NCBI GenBank assembly: GCA_039830045.1
Contig: CP140044.1
Coordinates: forward strand, 434,001-498,000
Reading direction: 5' to 3'
Length of the DNA: 64,000 nt
DNA from: Buchnera aphidicola (Floraphis choui)
GTDB lineage: Bacteria > Pseudomonadota > Gammaproteobacteria > Enterobacterales > Enterobacteriaceae
Shown: in pieces, positions 1 through 10,847 of the stretch
Layout: each line of letters begins with the position of its first letter
How positions within the stretch are numbered: the first letter of the stretch is position 1
Position numbers and translations under genes: made by a program
Notes under the pieces: model-generated
The model's database searches: none
Told to the model about the DNA's origin: nothing
Seen by the model: only the letters and a program-made list of their open reading frames with translations

Positions 1-978
1 GGAACAGATAATAAATCTAAATTAGGATCAAATACCATTTTATCTATTTCACTAGCAACAGCACGAGCAGCATCAGCATATAAAGGTATACCTTTATATC
101 AACATATTGCTGAATTAAACGAAACTCCAAAAAAATTTTCTATACCTATTCCTATGATAAACGTCATAAACGGGGGAAAACACGCAAATAATAATATTGA
201 TATACAAGAATTTATGATACAACCAATTAGTGCTCATACTATTAAAGATGGTATTAGAATGGGATCAGAAATATTCCATATGTTAGGAGAAATTTTAAAA
301 AAACAAAAATTAAGTACAGCTGTTGGAGATGAAGGTGGATATGCTCCAAATTTAGAATCAAATGAATTAGCGCTAGAAATTATTAAAGAAGCTACTGAAA
401 AATCTGGATACATATTAGGAAAAGATATTACTTTCGCTTTAGATTGTGCTGCTTCTGAATTATACGATGAAAATACAAAACAATACAAATTAATTGGAGA
501 AAAAAAAGATTTTACATCAAAAGAATTTACTCATTATTTAGAACAACTAATCAAAAAATATCCCATAGATTCTATAGAAGATGGTCAAGACGAATCAGAT
601 TGGAATGGATTTTTATATCAAACACAAATATTAGGAAAAAAAATCCAATTAGTAGGAGATGACTTATTTGCAACTAATGAAAAATTATTAAAAAAAGGAA
701 TTAAAAAAGGAATAGCTAATGCTATTTTAATTAAATTAAATCAAATTGGAACATTAAGCGAAACACTGAAAACCATAAAAATAGCAAAGGAAGCAAATTA
801 TACTACAATTATTTCTCATAGATCAGGAGAGACAGAAGATACTTTTATATCTGATTTATCTGTAGGAACAACTTCTGATAAAATTAAAACTGGTTCTATG
901 AGTAGATCCGAACGCACTTCTAAATATAATCAATTGATAAGAATTGAGGAAAATCTAAAAAAATACAACTTTATTTAA
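1..978 (+). CDS. eno: Enolase, 3' part (5' end outside the window)
   Basis: Enolase interconverts 2-phosphoglycerate and phosphoenolpyruvate in glycolysis and is also a degradosome partner in E. coli. The frame is open from base 1, so about 325 of the usual 432 residues are present and the N-terminal domain is cut by the window edge. The barrel domain is intact: the DEGG motif with the catalytic Glu lies near base 325, the KLNQIGT stretch with the catalytic Lys near 735, the SHRSGETED loop near 815, and [10 protein letters not shown] near 885. The protein ends close to the E. coli C-terminus. It converges on ispF, with an inverted repeat between them. The first in-frame ATG, at 154, is internal and not the start. 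Nothing suggests decay. Confidence 0.97.
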   Translation, partial: GTDNKSKLGSNTILSISLATARAASAYKGIPLYQHIAELNETPKKFSIPIPMINVINGGKHANNNIDIQEFMIQPISAHTIKDGIRMGSEIFHMLGEILKKQKLSTAVGDEGGYAPNLESNELALEIIKEATEKSGYILGKDITFALDCAASELYDENTKQYKLIGEKKDFTSKEFTHYLEQLIKKYPIDSIEDGQDESDWNGFLYQTQILGKKIQLVGDDLFATNEKLLKKGIKKGIANAILIKLNQIGTLSETLKTIKIAKEANYTTIISHRSGETEDTFISDLSVGTTSDKIKTGSMSRSERTSKYNQLIRIEENLKKYNFI

Positions 979-1026
979 GTTGCAAACTAAAAGTGATTTT
1001 TAAATTTTTAGTTACTTAAAATATAA

Positions 1027-1072
1027 AATAGCAGGAGAGTAGTTTTAATTGAAACAAATTACTTCTGCTATT
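1027..1072. terminator. Inverted repeat between convergent eno and ispF, probable terminator
   Basis: The arms AATAGCAG (1027-1034) and CTGCTATT (1065-1072) are perfect complements, and further weak pairing (GTAGTTT against AAATTAC) extends inward. The arms are relatively G+C-rich for this DNA. The repeat sits between two converging genes and could stop transcription from both sides. No strong T-run follows on the plus strand, so factor-independent termination is an inference. Confidence 0.5.
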
Positions 1073-1140
1073 CGCTAATTTATTGCCTATATATATCGAA
1101 AATAAAACATTATTTTAAATTCATTTTCCTAAACTTTATA

Positions 1141-1623
1141 TTATAATTTATTGAAATTACTTAACATAACAATAGATTCACATGCTATACCTTCTTTTCT
1201 TCCAACAAAACCTAACTTCTCAGTAGTAGTAAATTTAACACTTACATTGTCAATAGAAGTAACTAAATCCATAGCAACATTTTTTCTCATCTCATTTCTA
1301 TATACTAACATTTTTGGAAGTTCTGCAATAACTGTTGTATCAATATTGGATAAAATACATCCTAATTTCAAAATTTTCTTCCATATTTTTCTTAATAAAA
1401 TTCGACTACTAATATTTCTATATTTTATATCAGTATTAGAAAAAAATGAACCAATATCTCCCAATGCAGTAGCGCCCATTAACGCATCAATAATAGTATG
1501 CATAACAATATCACCATCAGAATGTGCAATTAAACCACATTCATAAGGAATTACTACTCCTCCAATAATTAATGGCTTAGTACTACCAAATGCATGCACA
1601 TCAAAACCATGTCCTATTCTCAT
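1141..1623 (-). CDS. ispF: 2-C-methyl-D-erythritol 2,4-cyclodiphosphate synthase
   Basis: IspF cyclises CDP-methylerythritol phosphate to methylerythritol cyclodiphosphate, the fifth step of the non-mevalonate isoprenoid pathway; it works as a zinc-dependent trimer. The 160-residue length is normal. The N-terminal motif [12 protein letters not shown] carries the metal-binding Asp8 and His10, and the HSDGD motif near residues 34-38 is also present. The C-terminal [13 protein letters not shown] stretch, which forms the CMP pocket, is intact. Its ATG overlaps the ispD stop by four bases, which implies translational coupling in an ftsB-ispD-ispF unit as in E. coli. Confidence 0.96.
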   Translation of the reverse strand: MRIGHGFDVHAFGSTKPLIIGGVVIPYECGLIAHSDGDIVMHTIIDALMGATALGDIGSFFSNTDIKYRNISSRILLRKIWKKILKLGCILSNIDTTVIAELPKMLVYRNEMRKNVAMDLVTSIDNVSVKFTTTEKLGFVGRKEGIACESIVMLSNFNKL

Positions 1624-2339
1624 ATGTTTATTTTCTTACAAAATTTATTTTTTAAATAAAAATTAACAAAAGAAATATCTTCTGGATAAGTGATCTTAAT
1701 ATTATTGTTACTTCCTTTTATCAATTTTGGATAATACCCACAATATTCCATAACTGATGCTTCATCAGTTATATTTATTCCTTCTTTTATTGCTTTTTTT
1801 AAGCAAACTAGCAACAACTTTATAGGAAAACATTGAGGAGTCAATGCATTCCATAAATTATTACGATTAACAGTACAAAAAACATTAGAATTATCTATAC
1901 TATATTTAATAGTATTACTTATTGGTGTAGCTAATATTCCTCCTATTTTACTGGTATATACTAAAGATATAATTTTATTTAAATCATTAAAGTTTAAACA
2001 TGGTCTTACAGCATCATGAATTACAACCCAATCTGCATTTTTGACTATTAATAAACCGGATAGTACAGAGCAAAAACGAAATTTACCTCCAATTACAGAA
2101 AATACTCGAGGATGAGATGAAATAGATAATTTTTTAAAAAAAGCATCTCGCTTATTTAAAACGACTATTACTTTTTTTATATTAGAATGCGCTAATAATA
2201 ATTTTATACTATGTTCTAAAATAGTATACCCTCTTACCTTTATATATTGTTTGGGTATTTTTAAAAGCATTCTACTTCCAATTCCAGCTGCAGGAACAAT
2301 AGCAACAATATTAGTACGCAAATAATTAATAGTACTCAT
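1620..2339 (-). CDS. ispD: 2-C-methyl-D-erythritol 4-phosphate cytidylyltransferase
   Basis: IspD transfers CMP from CTP to methylerythritol 4-phosphate, the third step of the non-mevalonate pathway. It has 239 residues, about the family length. The N-terminal nucleotide-binding signature PAAGIGSRM and a downstream Lys (PKQY) are present at residues 16-30. The HDAVRPC motif that binds the nucleotide and metal is near residue 107, and the TDEASVMEY motif typical of the C-terminal part is present. It lies between ftsB (45 bases upstream) and ispF (4-base overlap). Confidence 0.95.
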   Translation of the reverse strand: MSTINYLRTNIVAIVPAAGIGSRMLLKIPKQYIKVRGYTILEHSIKLLLAHSNIKKVIVVLNKRDAFFKKLSISSHPRVFSVIGGKFRFCSVLSGLLIVKNADWVVIHDAVRPCLNFNDLNKIISLVYTSKIGGILATPISNTIKYSIDNSNVFCTVNRNNLWNALTPQCFPIKLLLVCLKKAIKEGINITDEASVMEYCGYYPKLIKGSNNNIKITYPEDISFVNFYLKNKFCKKINI

Positions 2340-2384
2340 AAAATAATTTGTAAACTTTTAATATATTATTTAATATGACTAATA

Positions 2385-2660
2385 TTATGGATTAATGACA
2401 ATTCTATAAAAACTTTCTCCTTTTTTAATCATTCCTAAATTACTTCTTGCATATTCTTCTATTAATTCATTACTAACATCCCAATTTTTTATTTCTGACA
2501 ATAACTTTGTATTTTGTTCTGTAAGATAAAAAATGTTTAATTTTTTTTGAGAAATATTTCTATATAATTGCACATATTCATATAAACCATTTTTTCCTAT
2601 AAAGAAACTTATTTGCAAAAAAAATAATAATATGAATAAACCTATTTTTATAACTGTCAT
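2385..2660 (-). CDS. ftsB: Cell division protein FtsB
   Basis: FtsB is a small bitopic membrane protein that joins FtsL and FtsQ in the divisome. The 91-residue product is a little shorter than the E. coli protein (103). It shows one N-terminal membrane helix (about residues 5-22), then a heptad-like coiled-coil segment with LTEQNTKLLSEIKNW, and the conserved tail motif EEYARSNLGMIKKGESFY. Position immediately upstream of ispD matches E. coli. Sequence identity rests mainly on the tail motif and gene order. Upstream the DNA is empty for 2.7 kb. Confidence 0.9.
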   Translation of the reverse strand: MTVIKIGLFILLFFLQISFFIGKNGLYEYVQLYRNISQKKLNIFYLTEQNTKLLSEIKNWDVSNELIEEYARSNLGMIKKGESFYRIVINP

Positions 2661-5385
2661 ATACGCTCTAAAATTATTATCAATTATGAAATTAATAATA
2701 TTTCTTATAAAATTTAATTTTGAACTTTAAATATAAACGAAATTAATTTTTAAAATATACGATATGTTTTATACTAATCTAATTTATATATTTATACATA
2801 TCTAATAAATTTAAATAATTACAATTATATAATAATAATATATAAATTTATTCTAAATAACTCTCCAAATACTTTATTTGTATTTTATAACATAAATATT
2901 AATTTAATAATATTTACAAATATAACTAATACTAATAACTTAAGATTTATTATTTATCTAATTAAATACTTATTACAAAGCATACTGTACTATAAATAAA
3001 TAACATTATTTATATTAATTTATATTAAAATACCTTTTTTATTTATAAGATATTTAACATCAACAATTTAAAATCTAAAATTCACTATTTAAATGATAAA
3101 AATTTTACCCTTACAAATATTTTATTATTCTATGAATAAAACTTTTAAATATTTTAAAACAAAGCTTAAACCTATATTTTGTATATTACATTGGTTATTT
3201 AATACAAATATAAAATTAGTTTTAATAATTGCTAAAAATAAATATAATATTTTTGTTTATTATTAAAAGATAGAATTTCTATTTGTAAAATATGTATATA
3301 TGAAATTATATTTAATGATCAAATAAATAAAAAGTAAATTAAATTTATTAAATATTAAATTATTAACTATATAATTATTAAAATTTATAAGATAAAATAT
3401 TAAAATAACAATTTAATAAAATAAGTTTATTTTATATAAAATTACTGATTCTACTTGTATTAACATATAAAAAAATAACATTTCAAATTTTATTTTTTTA
3501 AATTGACAAAAAAAGAGATAATATATTTTAAAAAGTAAATAATTCTATTAATCAATATGAAACGTAAAATTTTTCCAAAAAATAAGATTTTAAATAACTT
3601 ATAAATTAAACTGTTAAATTTTAAAAATAATAAAATTATTATATTTAGTATTATAATAAATCTAAATATATATTTTAAAATCTTTAAATATCTTATTTAA
3701 AATTAAAATATAATTAAATATTACTTTTCATTATCTTAATTATACCATTTAAATACAAAATACTAAATTCAATACAAGAAAATAGTTTATAAAGTAAAAT
3801 ACAATAACAAACTTTATAAATTTTAATGTTAGCTAAACTTTAATTACTTTTTATTTAATAATAAAATGTTACAAAACGTTTAAAAATCTTAACGACTTAT
3901 TTAAAGTATTAGAAGCTAATATACAAATAAAAATATTTTTAAAATATAAGATACTATTTTAAAAGCAAAGTTTTAATATTTATACGTTAAATTTATTACT
4001 AAACTAATTTAAAAAATTTATCATATAAAATTTCTTTAATCTTTAATACTTATTTTAAAACTCTAATCATAATATCATACTTTAATGTTTCTTAAATAGA
4101 ACACATTCATAATATTTTAAAAATTATTTAAGAATATGATTTTTAATAACTAATCCGATACATGTTTTATCGATTTACATATAATAATATAAAACTTTTG
4201 ACGATATTTTAATACATCTAAAGTATTCAATTAAAATTTGTTTTTCTTTTAAATATAATATTTTAAATAATAAAAATATTATATTAATAATACACATATA
4301 CATTAATAAGCCTTAACAAATTAAGGTAAATTATTTTGCTTTAGTATATATGAATTTAAAAAACCAAATTGTATTAACTTAATTTATTACACACGTTACA
4401 AAAGTTAAATTTATATAAAAATTAATATCTAATACACCCTATTTTAAAATACATAAAATTTTTAAAACATTTTTTAAAATTAGCAATATTTTAAAATTTA
4501 TTTGATATTTCAAAAATAGAAATTAACGAGTAAAATATTTCAAACTGCCAAATATTTTAAATGTATATTTAAAGTAATATTTGAAATATCCGATAGTTTA
4601 AAGTAAACAAATAACTCTAATAAATTGTTTTATACTTGTTTAATAAAATTTATATATATTACCTACTATTCTAATATAATTATTTTGGCAATTTTTTATT
4701 AATTAATGTTGTAGCTCATACTTCTTAATATCTATTATAAAATGTTACTATATACTTTCCTAAATTAACTATTTTCAAATAAAGATATAGAAACTCTACA
4801 AATTTTCTACTATTTAAATTTTAAATTTATTCAAATAACCTTTCTTAATATAAGAAATATTTACAAAAATAAAATATATTTTACATTATCGTGAAATAAT
4901 CCATAAAATTACTAACTCTAAAACACTACATATTTTATAATAATATTGTTTTATAAACCAACGTATTTTTAATCACTAAAACTAAATTAAAATAACCTTC
5001 TATCTATAAAATTTGCTTAATTAAAATATTTTTCAATGATAAAATACAATTCCTATATATAAAAAAAATAAAAATATTTAATTTCTTAAAATAATTTCAT
5101 GGCTACATTTGTACTATATAATTAAAATATAGTTTTAAGTATCATATATTTAAATCACATACTTTAATTCATGAAAAGTATATTATAAACAATAAAATAT
5201 AGATAATATATCAAAGAAAATCGTATTAAAAGTACATTAAAATTATAAAATATTTGCTTAAAAATAATAATAAATATTAATTATAAAAGTTATCATCGTT
5301 GTCTTATTTTTAATAAAGACATATAAATAATACAAAAATCTGAAACACATCTTAAAACATGCTAATAAACTAAGTGAACGTACTC
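2661..5385. other. Long gene-free A+T-rich region, probable erased gene block
   Basis: I see no convincing gene here on either strand. Stops are dense in all frames. The longest frame I found runs 3093-3266 (57 codons), has no ribosome binding site and resembles nothing I recognise. A small perfect hairpin, CCTTAA-CAAA-TTAAGG, lies at 4311-4326. In E. coli and some Buchnera the sulfate assimilation genes (cysC, cysN, cysD and neighbours) lie next to ftsB, so this may be where they were. That is inference from gene order; I could not recognise any remnant. Confidence 0.7.
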
Positions 5386-6306
5386 ATGACTAACAATCAG
5401 AAAGATATTAATTATTTATTAATAGATGGCACTTCTTATCTTTATCGATCATATTATTCTTTTCCTTTTCTCAATAATAAAATTGGAATACCATCTGGAG
5501 CTATATATGGTGTAATAAATATGCTTAATAAACTATTATTTAAATATCCTAAAACCCAAATAATTATAGTTTTCGATTCTCCATTTAAAACTTTTAGACA
5601 TAAACTATTTAAATTTTATAAATCAAATAGACCAATTATGCCGATTAAACTACAAGTTCAAATTAAACCATTACATCAAATAATAAAAATGATGGGATTT
5701 CCAATTGTATTAATACCTCATTTTGAAGCTGATGATATTATAGGAACATTATCATGTGAAGCAAATAACAATAATAAATTTACTTTAATTAGTACTAATG
5801 ATAAAGATTTAGCTCAATTAGTTAACACTAATATCAATATATTAGAAAATAAATCTAACAAAATTTTAGGAAAAAAAGAAATAATAAGTAAATATGGAAT
5901 TACTCCAGAATTAATTCCTGATTTACTTGGATTAATGGGGGATAAATCAGATAACATTCCAGGAGTCCCAAAAATAGGAAAAAAAATAGCACTATTCTTA
6001 TTAAGAGAGTTTAAATCCCTAAAAAATATATACAAAAATATTGAAAAAATACCTAAATGCTTATTTAGAGGAGCAAAAAATATAACTGAATCATTAATAA
6101 AAAACGAAAGTTTAGCATTTCTTTCAAAAAATTTAGCTACGATAAAAACTGATATACTAACAAATATATCAATAAACAAACTAAAAATGTCTAAACCGTC
6201 TATATATAGACTATCTCATTTATTTAAATATTACGAATTTCATAACTGGTCAAAATTACTAGAAAAAGGAAAATGGACGATTCATGAAAACTATCTAAAA
6301 AAATAA
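5386..6306 (+). CDS. polA: PolA reduced to its 5'-3' exonuclease (flap endonuclease) domain
   Basis: This corresponds to the N-terminal 5'-nuclease domain of DNA polymerase I, which removes RNA primers and flaps. The 306 residues begin at LLIDGTSYLYR and run through the metal-binding clusters HFEADDIIGT, STNDKDLAQL and LMGDKSDNIPGVP and the helix-hairpin-helix region. The protein stops right after KYYEFHNWSKLLEKGKW, the end of this domain in E. coli. The 3'-5' exonuclease and polymerase (Klenow) domains are absent and nothing resembling them follows. This is the usual Buchnera state. I start at ATG 5386; a GTG at 5374 adds four residues with no counterpart in E. coli. Confidence 0.93.
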   Translation: MTNNQKDINYLLIDGTSYLYRSYYSFPFLNNKIGIPSGAIYGVINMLNKLLFKYPKTQIIIVFDSPFKTFRHKLFKFYKSNRPIMPIKLQVQIKPLHQIIKMMGFPIVLIPHFEADDIIGTLSCEANNNNKFTLISTNDKDLAQLVNTNINILENKSNKILGKKEIISKYGITPELIPDLLGLMGDKSDNIPGVPKIGKKIALFLLREFKSLKNIYKNIEKIPKCLFRGAKNITESLIKNESLAFLSKNLATIKTDILTNISINKLKMSKPSIYRLSHLFKYYEFHNWSKLLEKGKWTIHENYLKK

Positions 6307-7263
6307 ATTAAAATTTCACACGTTAATAAAAAAATTTAAAAATTTTTACTTTATTTTTTAAGTATTAAAATAAATCAAAAAGTATATTATATAAATATTA
6401 AAAATAATTTTTAAATACATTTAAACAATTCTATTTACTTATTATCAAAACTATTTAGAACAAACACATTAATAAAATTAATAGAAATTATATTATTTTA
6501 TCTAAAAATGTTTTAAGATAAAGCAATAAAATAAAATATCATATCAATGATATATAAAATGTTTTAAAATGCGCAATGTTATTATATTATAATATTAATA
6601 TAAAATTATATTAAAATTTTATATATTGAATAATATACTTAAAAGTTGAGACTATTTATCAATATAAAAATCAAGTTTAAGTTACTATTTAATAGTAAAT
6701 TTTAAGAATTATTTATTTAAAATTTTATGGTAATTTTATTAAGAATACCAAAAAAATTATCATAAAATTATACATTACCAAAAATAATTTTAAAATAAAA
6801 ATCTCTATATGTTAAAACTACATATTTTAACAAGGTTTAAATAATAAATTACAATAGATAATTAAACTATTTATTTTTATAATTAAAAATATACAATGTT
6901 TAAATATATTTAAATAAAAATAAAATGTATATCTTATTGTATATCAAGAATTTAATATCTCTACTAATAATATTAACTATTATAAACTAAACCATATCAA
7001 AATAATCAATTTTTCTATTATTTATAAAATTTTTAGGATTATCTAGAACAATCAAAATATAACTTCAAATTAAATTAAAACGATATTTTTATATAAAACA
7101 TAAAAATAATTTTATAAATTTATAACAAATTAATATTTTAAATAGAAAATTAATAAAAATATTTTATACGATAAATATATTTTAGAAACATAAAAGATTA
7201 AACATTTATTTGACAAATAACATCAAAAAATAAATCTGGATTAGAAATAAATTAGTTCTAAAA
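6307..7263. other. Gene-free spacer between convergent polA and engB
   Basis: Nearly 1 kb of very A+T-rich sequence without a usable frame on either strand. Its position after a truncated polA suggests that it includes the eroded remains of the polymerase part of polA, although I can recognise no Klenow motif. In E. coli the Spot 42 RNA gene lies between polA and engB; I see no conserved structured RNA here. Confidence 0.65.
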
Positions 7264-7881
7264 TTATGTATGATAATGTTTCTTACACATCCAATTGTCT
7301 AACTGATTTTTCAAAATACGAACTCCAATTTTCTTGAATGATGAAAATAATTCTACTTGTATGTTATGTAACATAACCAACTTATCTTGACGTATAATGT
7401 TCAATTGTTTTTTTTGTTTAAGAAAAGATATTTTATCAGCTTTACTTAGTAAAATTAATATTGGAATATTATATGACTGTGCCAAACTTACCACTAATTT
7501 ATCTAAATACTTAATAGTAGAGTTTCGAATATCCATTAATAAAACTAATCCTCGTAAACATTTTTGAATTTTTAAATATTTAAATACCATATTTTTTAAA
7601 TTAAACTTAACTTTTTCCGGAACTTTAGAATAGCCATAACCAGGTAAATCTACTAAACGTATTTCAGGAGAAACCTCAAAAACATTGATTAATTGTGTCC
7701 TCCCTGGAATTTTACTAACTCTAGATAACTTTTTTTGATTAGTTACAATATTAATTACTGTAGACTTTCCAGAATTAGAATACCCGATAAAGGCGACTTC
7801 AGAACCAAATTCATACTTTTCTACTTCTATGTTAGCAATACTTTTTAAGAAAGTAGTATTATAATATTTTTTTTTAAACAA
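7264..7881 (-). CDS. engB: Ribosome biogenesis GTPase EngB (YihA/YsxC)
   Basis: EngB is an essential GTPase that takes part in assembly of the large ribosomal subunit. The 205-residue protein carries the G1 loop GYSNSGKST near residues 33-41, a G2 region with PGRTQ, the G3 motif DLPGYG near 78 and the G4 motif LSKADK near 146. Length is normal for the family. It converges on polA across an empty spacer and is divergent from typA. A run of nine A near its 5' end is in frame. Confidence 0.95.
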   Translation of the reverse strand: MFKKKYYNTTFLKSIANIEVEKYEFGSEVAFIGYSNSGKSTVINIVTNQKKLSRVSKIPGRTQLINVFEVSPEIRLVDLPGYGYSKVPEKVKFNLKNMVFKYLKIQKCLRGLVLLMDIRNSTIKYLDKLVVSLAQSYNIPILILLSKADKISFLKQKKQLNIIRQDKLVMLHNIQVELFSSFKKIGVRILKNQLDNWMCKKHYHT

Positions 7882-7993
7882 AATAAAGTTCTCAATAATA
7901 TATACTATAAAATTAACTATTTTAAAATAATTATTAACGAAATAAAAGAAGTGTATTATAAATTATAAAGTAATTATTTATGTTACTGCTTTA

Positions 7994-8017
7994 AATTTAT
8001 GCTATCTAGCATAAATT
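7994..8017. repeat. Perfect hairpin in the engB/typA divergent region
   Basis: The arms AATTTATGCT (7994-8003) and AGCATAAATT (8008-8017) are perfect complements around a four-base loop. The stem lies 153 bases before the typA start and 113 bases before the engB start, in a region that must hold both promoters. It shares the core AGCATAAA with a second hairpin at 8082. It could be an operator or a transcript structure. A chance palindrome is less likely than usual because the arms contain G and C, but is not excluded. Confidence 0.5.
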
Positions 8018-8081
8018 ATTATAAAAAATTATATATTTTAAAGCATTTTAATTTAAAATATACAATTAAATTATTACTATT

Positions 8082-8099
8082 TTAGCATAAACATGCTAA
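8082..8099. repeat. Second hairpin in the engB/typA region sharing the AGCATAAA core
   Basis: The arms TTAGCAT (8082-8088) and ATGCTAA (8093-8099) are perfect complements with loop AAAC. Together with the hairpin at 7994-8017 this gives two inverted repeats built on the same TAGCATAAA core within about 100 bases, just upstream of typA. Function unknown. Confidence 0.45.
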
Positions 8100-8169
8100 C
8101 ATAAAATTTTCATAACGTTATCTAACAATTACAAAATTAATTACTATCTATTTTATAATATTAATAAAA

Positions 8170-10014
8170 ATGAATAAAAATTTACGTAACATAGCTATTG
8201 TTGCTCATGTTGATCACGGAAAAACTACCTTAGTTGATAAATTATTACAACAATCAGAAAATTTTAAAAATAACAAAGACAATTCCGAACGAATAATGGA
8301 TTCAAACGATCTTGAAAAAGAACGAGGAATTACAATTTTAGCAAAAAATGCTGCAATTAAATGGAAAAATTATCATATAAACATAATAGATACTCCCGGA
8401 CATTCTGATTTTGGAGGAGAAGTAGAACGTATATTATCTATGGTAGATTCTGTATTACTAGTAGTAGATGCATTAGATGGACCAATGCCTCAAACACGAT
8501 TCGTTACTCAAAAATCGTTTAATTATGGAATAAAACCTATTGTAGTAATTAATAAAATAGATCGAAAACATGTAAGACCAGATTGGGTAATTGACCAAAT
8601 TTTTGATTTATTTGTAAATCTTAATGCCACTGATGAACAACTCGATTTTCCTATTATATATACTTCTGCATTACTTGGAATATCTGGAGTAGACTATAAA
8701 AATATGGGATCTGATATGTCATCATTATACAATACAATAATAAAACATACACCTCCTCCTAAAACTGATTTTAATAGCAATACTCTACAAATGCAAATTT
8801 CACAGTTAGATTATGACAATTATTTAGGAACAATTGGGATTGGGCGTATTAAACAAGGATCTATTACACCAAATAAAAATGTAATAATAGTAAATAATCA
8901 AGGATTAAAAATCAATGGAAAAATAGGAAAAGTATTAAATTATTCTGGATTAGAAAAAATTGATACAAATCTAGCACAATCAGGAGATATAGTAGCTATA
9001 ACAGGTATTGAAAAACTTAATATTTCTGACACTATTTGTGATCCTAACTACGCAAATCCACTACCAACATTAAAAGTAGATGAACCCACAGTAGAAATGA
9101 TGTTTTCTGTAAATACTTCTCCTTTTTCAGGAATAGAAGGAAAATATGTTACATCTCGACAAATATTAAATAGACTAAAAAAAGAAATGGTTTACAATAT
9201 TGCTTTAAAAGTAAAAGAAACAAAGAACTCTAACACTTTTTCAGTATCTGGACGCGGAGAACTACACTTATCAATACTAATTGAGAATATGAGAAGAGAA
9301 GGATTCGAATTAGAAGTATCTCGTCCACAAGTTATTATTCGACATATTAACAATATCAAACAAGAACCATTTGAAATAGTTTCATTAGATATTGAAGCTA
9401 AAAATCAAGGGTTAATAATACAATTAATCGGAGAACGAAAAGGAGAAATTACTAATATTATTACTGATAAAACTAATAGAACTAGAATTGATTGTATCCT
9501 TAGTAGTCGTGCTCTAATTGGATTTAGATCAGAATTTATAACTATTACTTCAGGGTCTGGAATATTTTATTCTTCTTTTAGCCACTATGGAAATATACAA
9601 CATGAAAACATTGGATTGCGTAAAAATGGGGTATTAATTTCGAATAAAACAGGATATTCAGTTGGATTTTCTTTATTTAGCTTACAAAATCGTGGAAAAT
9701 TATTTATAGGACATGGAGTAAAAATATATGAAGGGCAAATTGTCGGTATTCATAATAGAATAAACGATTTAACTGTTAATTGCTTATCAGGAAAAAAGCT
9801 AACTAATATGAGAGCATCAGGGTCTGATGAAGCAATAACATTAACTACACCTTTAAAAATTAATTTAGAATATGCTATTAGTTTTATTAATCATGATGAA
9901 TTAGTAGAAATAACACCGTCATCTATTAGAATAAGAAAAAGATACCTAAGAGAAAACGATAGAAAAGTAGCGTCGAGAAAAAATAATTATTATGATAAAA
10001 GTAATTTTATTTAA
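8170..10014 (+). CDS. typA: Translational GTPase TypA/BipA
   Basis: TypA is a ribosome-binding GTPase of the EF-G family, linked in E. coli to ribosome assembly and stress or low-temperature growth. The 614-residue protein has all G motifs: AHVDHGKTT near residue 11, RGITI near 54, DTPGHSDF near 76 and NKIDR near 130. Domain II, the EF-G-like domains III and V, and the TypA-specific C-terminal domain ([11 protein letters not shown], then [12 protein letters not shown]) follow in order. The E. coli protein has 607 residues. It is transcribed alone, divergent from engB and converging on gmk. Confidence 0.97.
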   Translation: MNKNLRNIAIVAHVDHGKTTLVDKLLQQSENFKNNKDNSERIMDSNDLEKERGITILAKNAAIKWKNYHINIIDTPGHSDFGGEVERILSMVDSVLLVVDALDGPMPQTRFVTQKSFNYGIKPIVVINKIDRKHVRPDWVIDQIFDLFVNLNATDEQLDFPIIYTSALLGISGVDYKNMGSDMSSLYNTIIKHTPPPKTDFNSNTLQMQISQLDYDNYLGTIGIGRIKQGSITPNKNVIIVNNQGLKINGKIGKVLNYSGLEKIDTNLAQSGDIVAITGIEKLNISDTICDPNYANPLPTLKVDEPTVEMMFSVNTSPFSGIEGKYVTSRQILNRLKKEMVYNIALKVKETKNSNTFSVSGRGELHLSILIENMRREGFELEVSRPQVIIRHINNIKQEPFEIVSLDIEAKNQGLIIQLIGERKGEITNIITDKTNRTRIDCILSSRALIGFRSEFITITSGSGIFYSSFSHYGNIQHENIGLRKNGVLISNKTGYSVGFSLFSLQNRGKLFIGHGVKIYEGQIVGIHNRINDLTVNCLSGKKLTNMRASGSDEAITLTTPLKINLEYAISFINHDELVEITPSSIRIRKRYLRENDRKVASRKNNYYDKSNFI

Positions 10015-10147
10015 CATATATCAATGATATCATTCGTTTCTATAAATTTCAACTAAAATAAAAACATAACTAATTTATGTAATATGTATAATTATATCAA
10101 ACTTAATACTATAATAAACATTTTATCTACTTGATATAAAAACCATA

Positions 10148-10768
10148 TTAATTTAACAAATTTTTGATAAGAATGTTGTTCTTTCTTATTTGATACTGTT
10201 TTGATAAATGTTCTACTTGAACAATATTATTTAAATGTGATGCAGCTAATTTAAAATCATCATTAATAATTAAATAATCATATTCTATATAATGTTTCAT
10301 TTCAGATACTGCTTGATTCATTCTTTTTTGTATTATAGAATCACTATCTTGAGATCTTTTACACAGTCGTCTATATAATTCATTTTTAGATGGAGGCAGA
10401 ATAAAAATACTTTTAGAATCCGGAATTAAACGACGTACTTGCTGTGCTCCTTGCCAATCAATATCTAGTAAGATATCTATCCCAGTTAATAAATAATTAT
10501 AAATTTCTTCTTGAGACGTACCATAATAATTATTAAAAACTCGTGCATATTCTAAAAATTTTTGTTTTTTGATCATTTTTTTAAATTTATTAGTAGAAAT
10601 AAAATAATAATGTTTTCCATTACATTCCCCAGGTCTAATGCTACGAGTAGTATGAGATATTGATACTTTTATTTTAAATAATACATTAGTATTTAATATT
10701 TCTTGAATTAAACTAGATTTTCCTGTTCCACTTGGAGCAGAAATTATAAATAATATACCTTTTAGCAT
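10148..10768 (-). CDS. gmk: Guanylate kinase
   Basis: Gmk phosphorylates GMP to GDP with ATP. The 206 residues match the family length. The P-loop SAPSGTGKSSL is at residues 9-19, followed by the GMP-binding motif SHTTRSIRPGE near 38-48 and HYYFIS. The lid region and the DIDWQGAQQVR stretch near 102 are present. Converges on typA. thyA begins upstream on the same strand after about 80 bases, so the two may be co-transcribed. Confidence 0.97.
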   Translation of the reverse strand: MLKGILFIISAPSGTGKSSLIQEILNTNVLFKIKVSISHTTRSIRPGECNGKHYYFISTNKFKKMIKKQKFLEYARVFNNYYGTSQEEIYNYLLTGIDILLDIDWQGAQQVRRLIPDSKSIFILPPSKNELYRRLCKRSQDSDSIIQKRMNQAVSEMKHYIEYDYLIINDDFKLAASHLNNIVQVEHLSKQYQIRKNNILIKNLLN

Positions 10769-10847
10769 GATTTTTAAAATTAGAATTACTCTAAATGTAT
10801 AAAAAACTTTTGAAATAAATGTAAATTTAAAAATTATTTAATTAATA

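Noticed and set aside
3093..3266. 57-codon open frame in the 2.7 kb empty region
   Set aside because: No ribosome binding site and no recognisable similarity. By my rough estimate about one stop-free run of this length is expected by chance in this much DNA of this composition.
3503..3527. TTGACA followed by TATATT, a possible promoter in the empty region
   Set aside because: The spacing is about 13 bases, too short for sigma-70, and no gene lies downstream.
4311..4326. Hairpin CCTTAA-CAAA-TTAAGG in the empty region
   Set aside because: Short stem with nothing around it to terminate or regulate; noted only as the clearest structure there.
10023..10034. Perfect palindrome AATGATATCATT between typA and gmk
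   Set aside because: Twelve bases without a loop in A+T-rich DNA; a chance palindrome is likely and no terminator form is seen.
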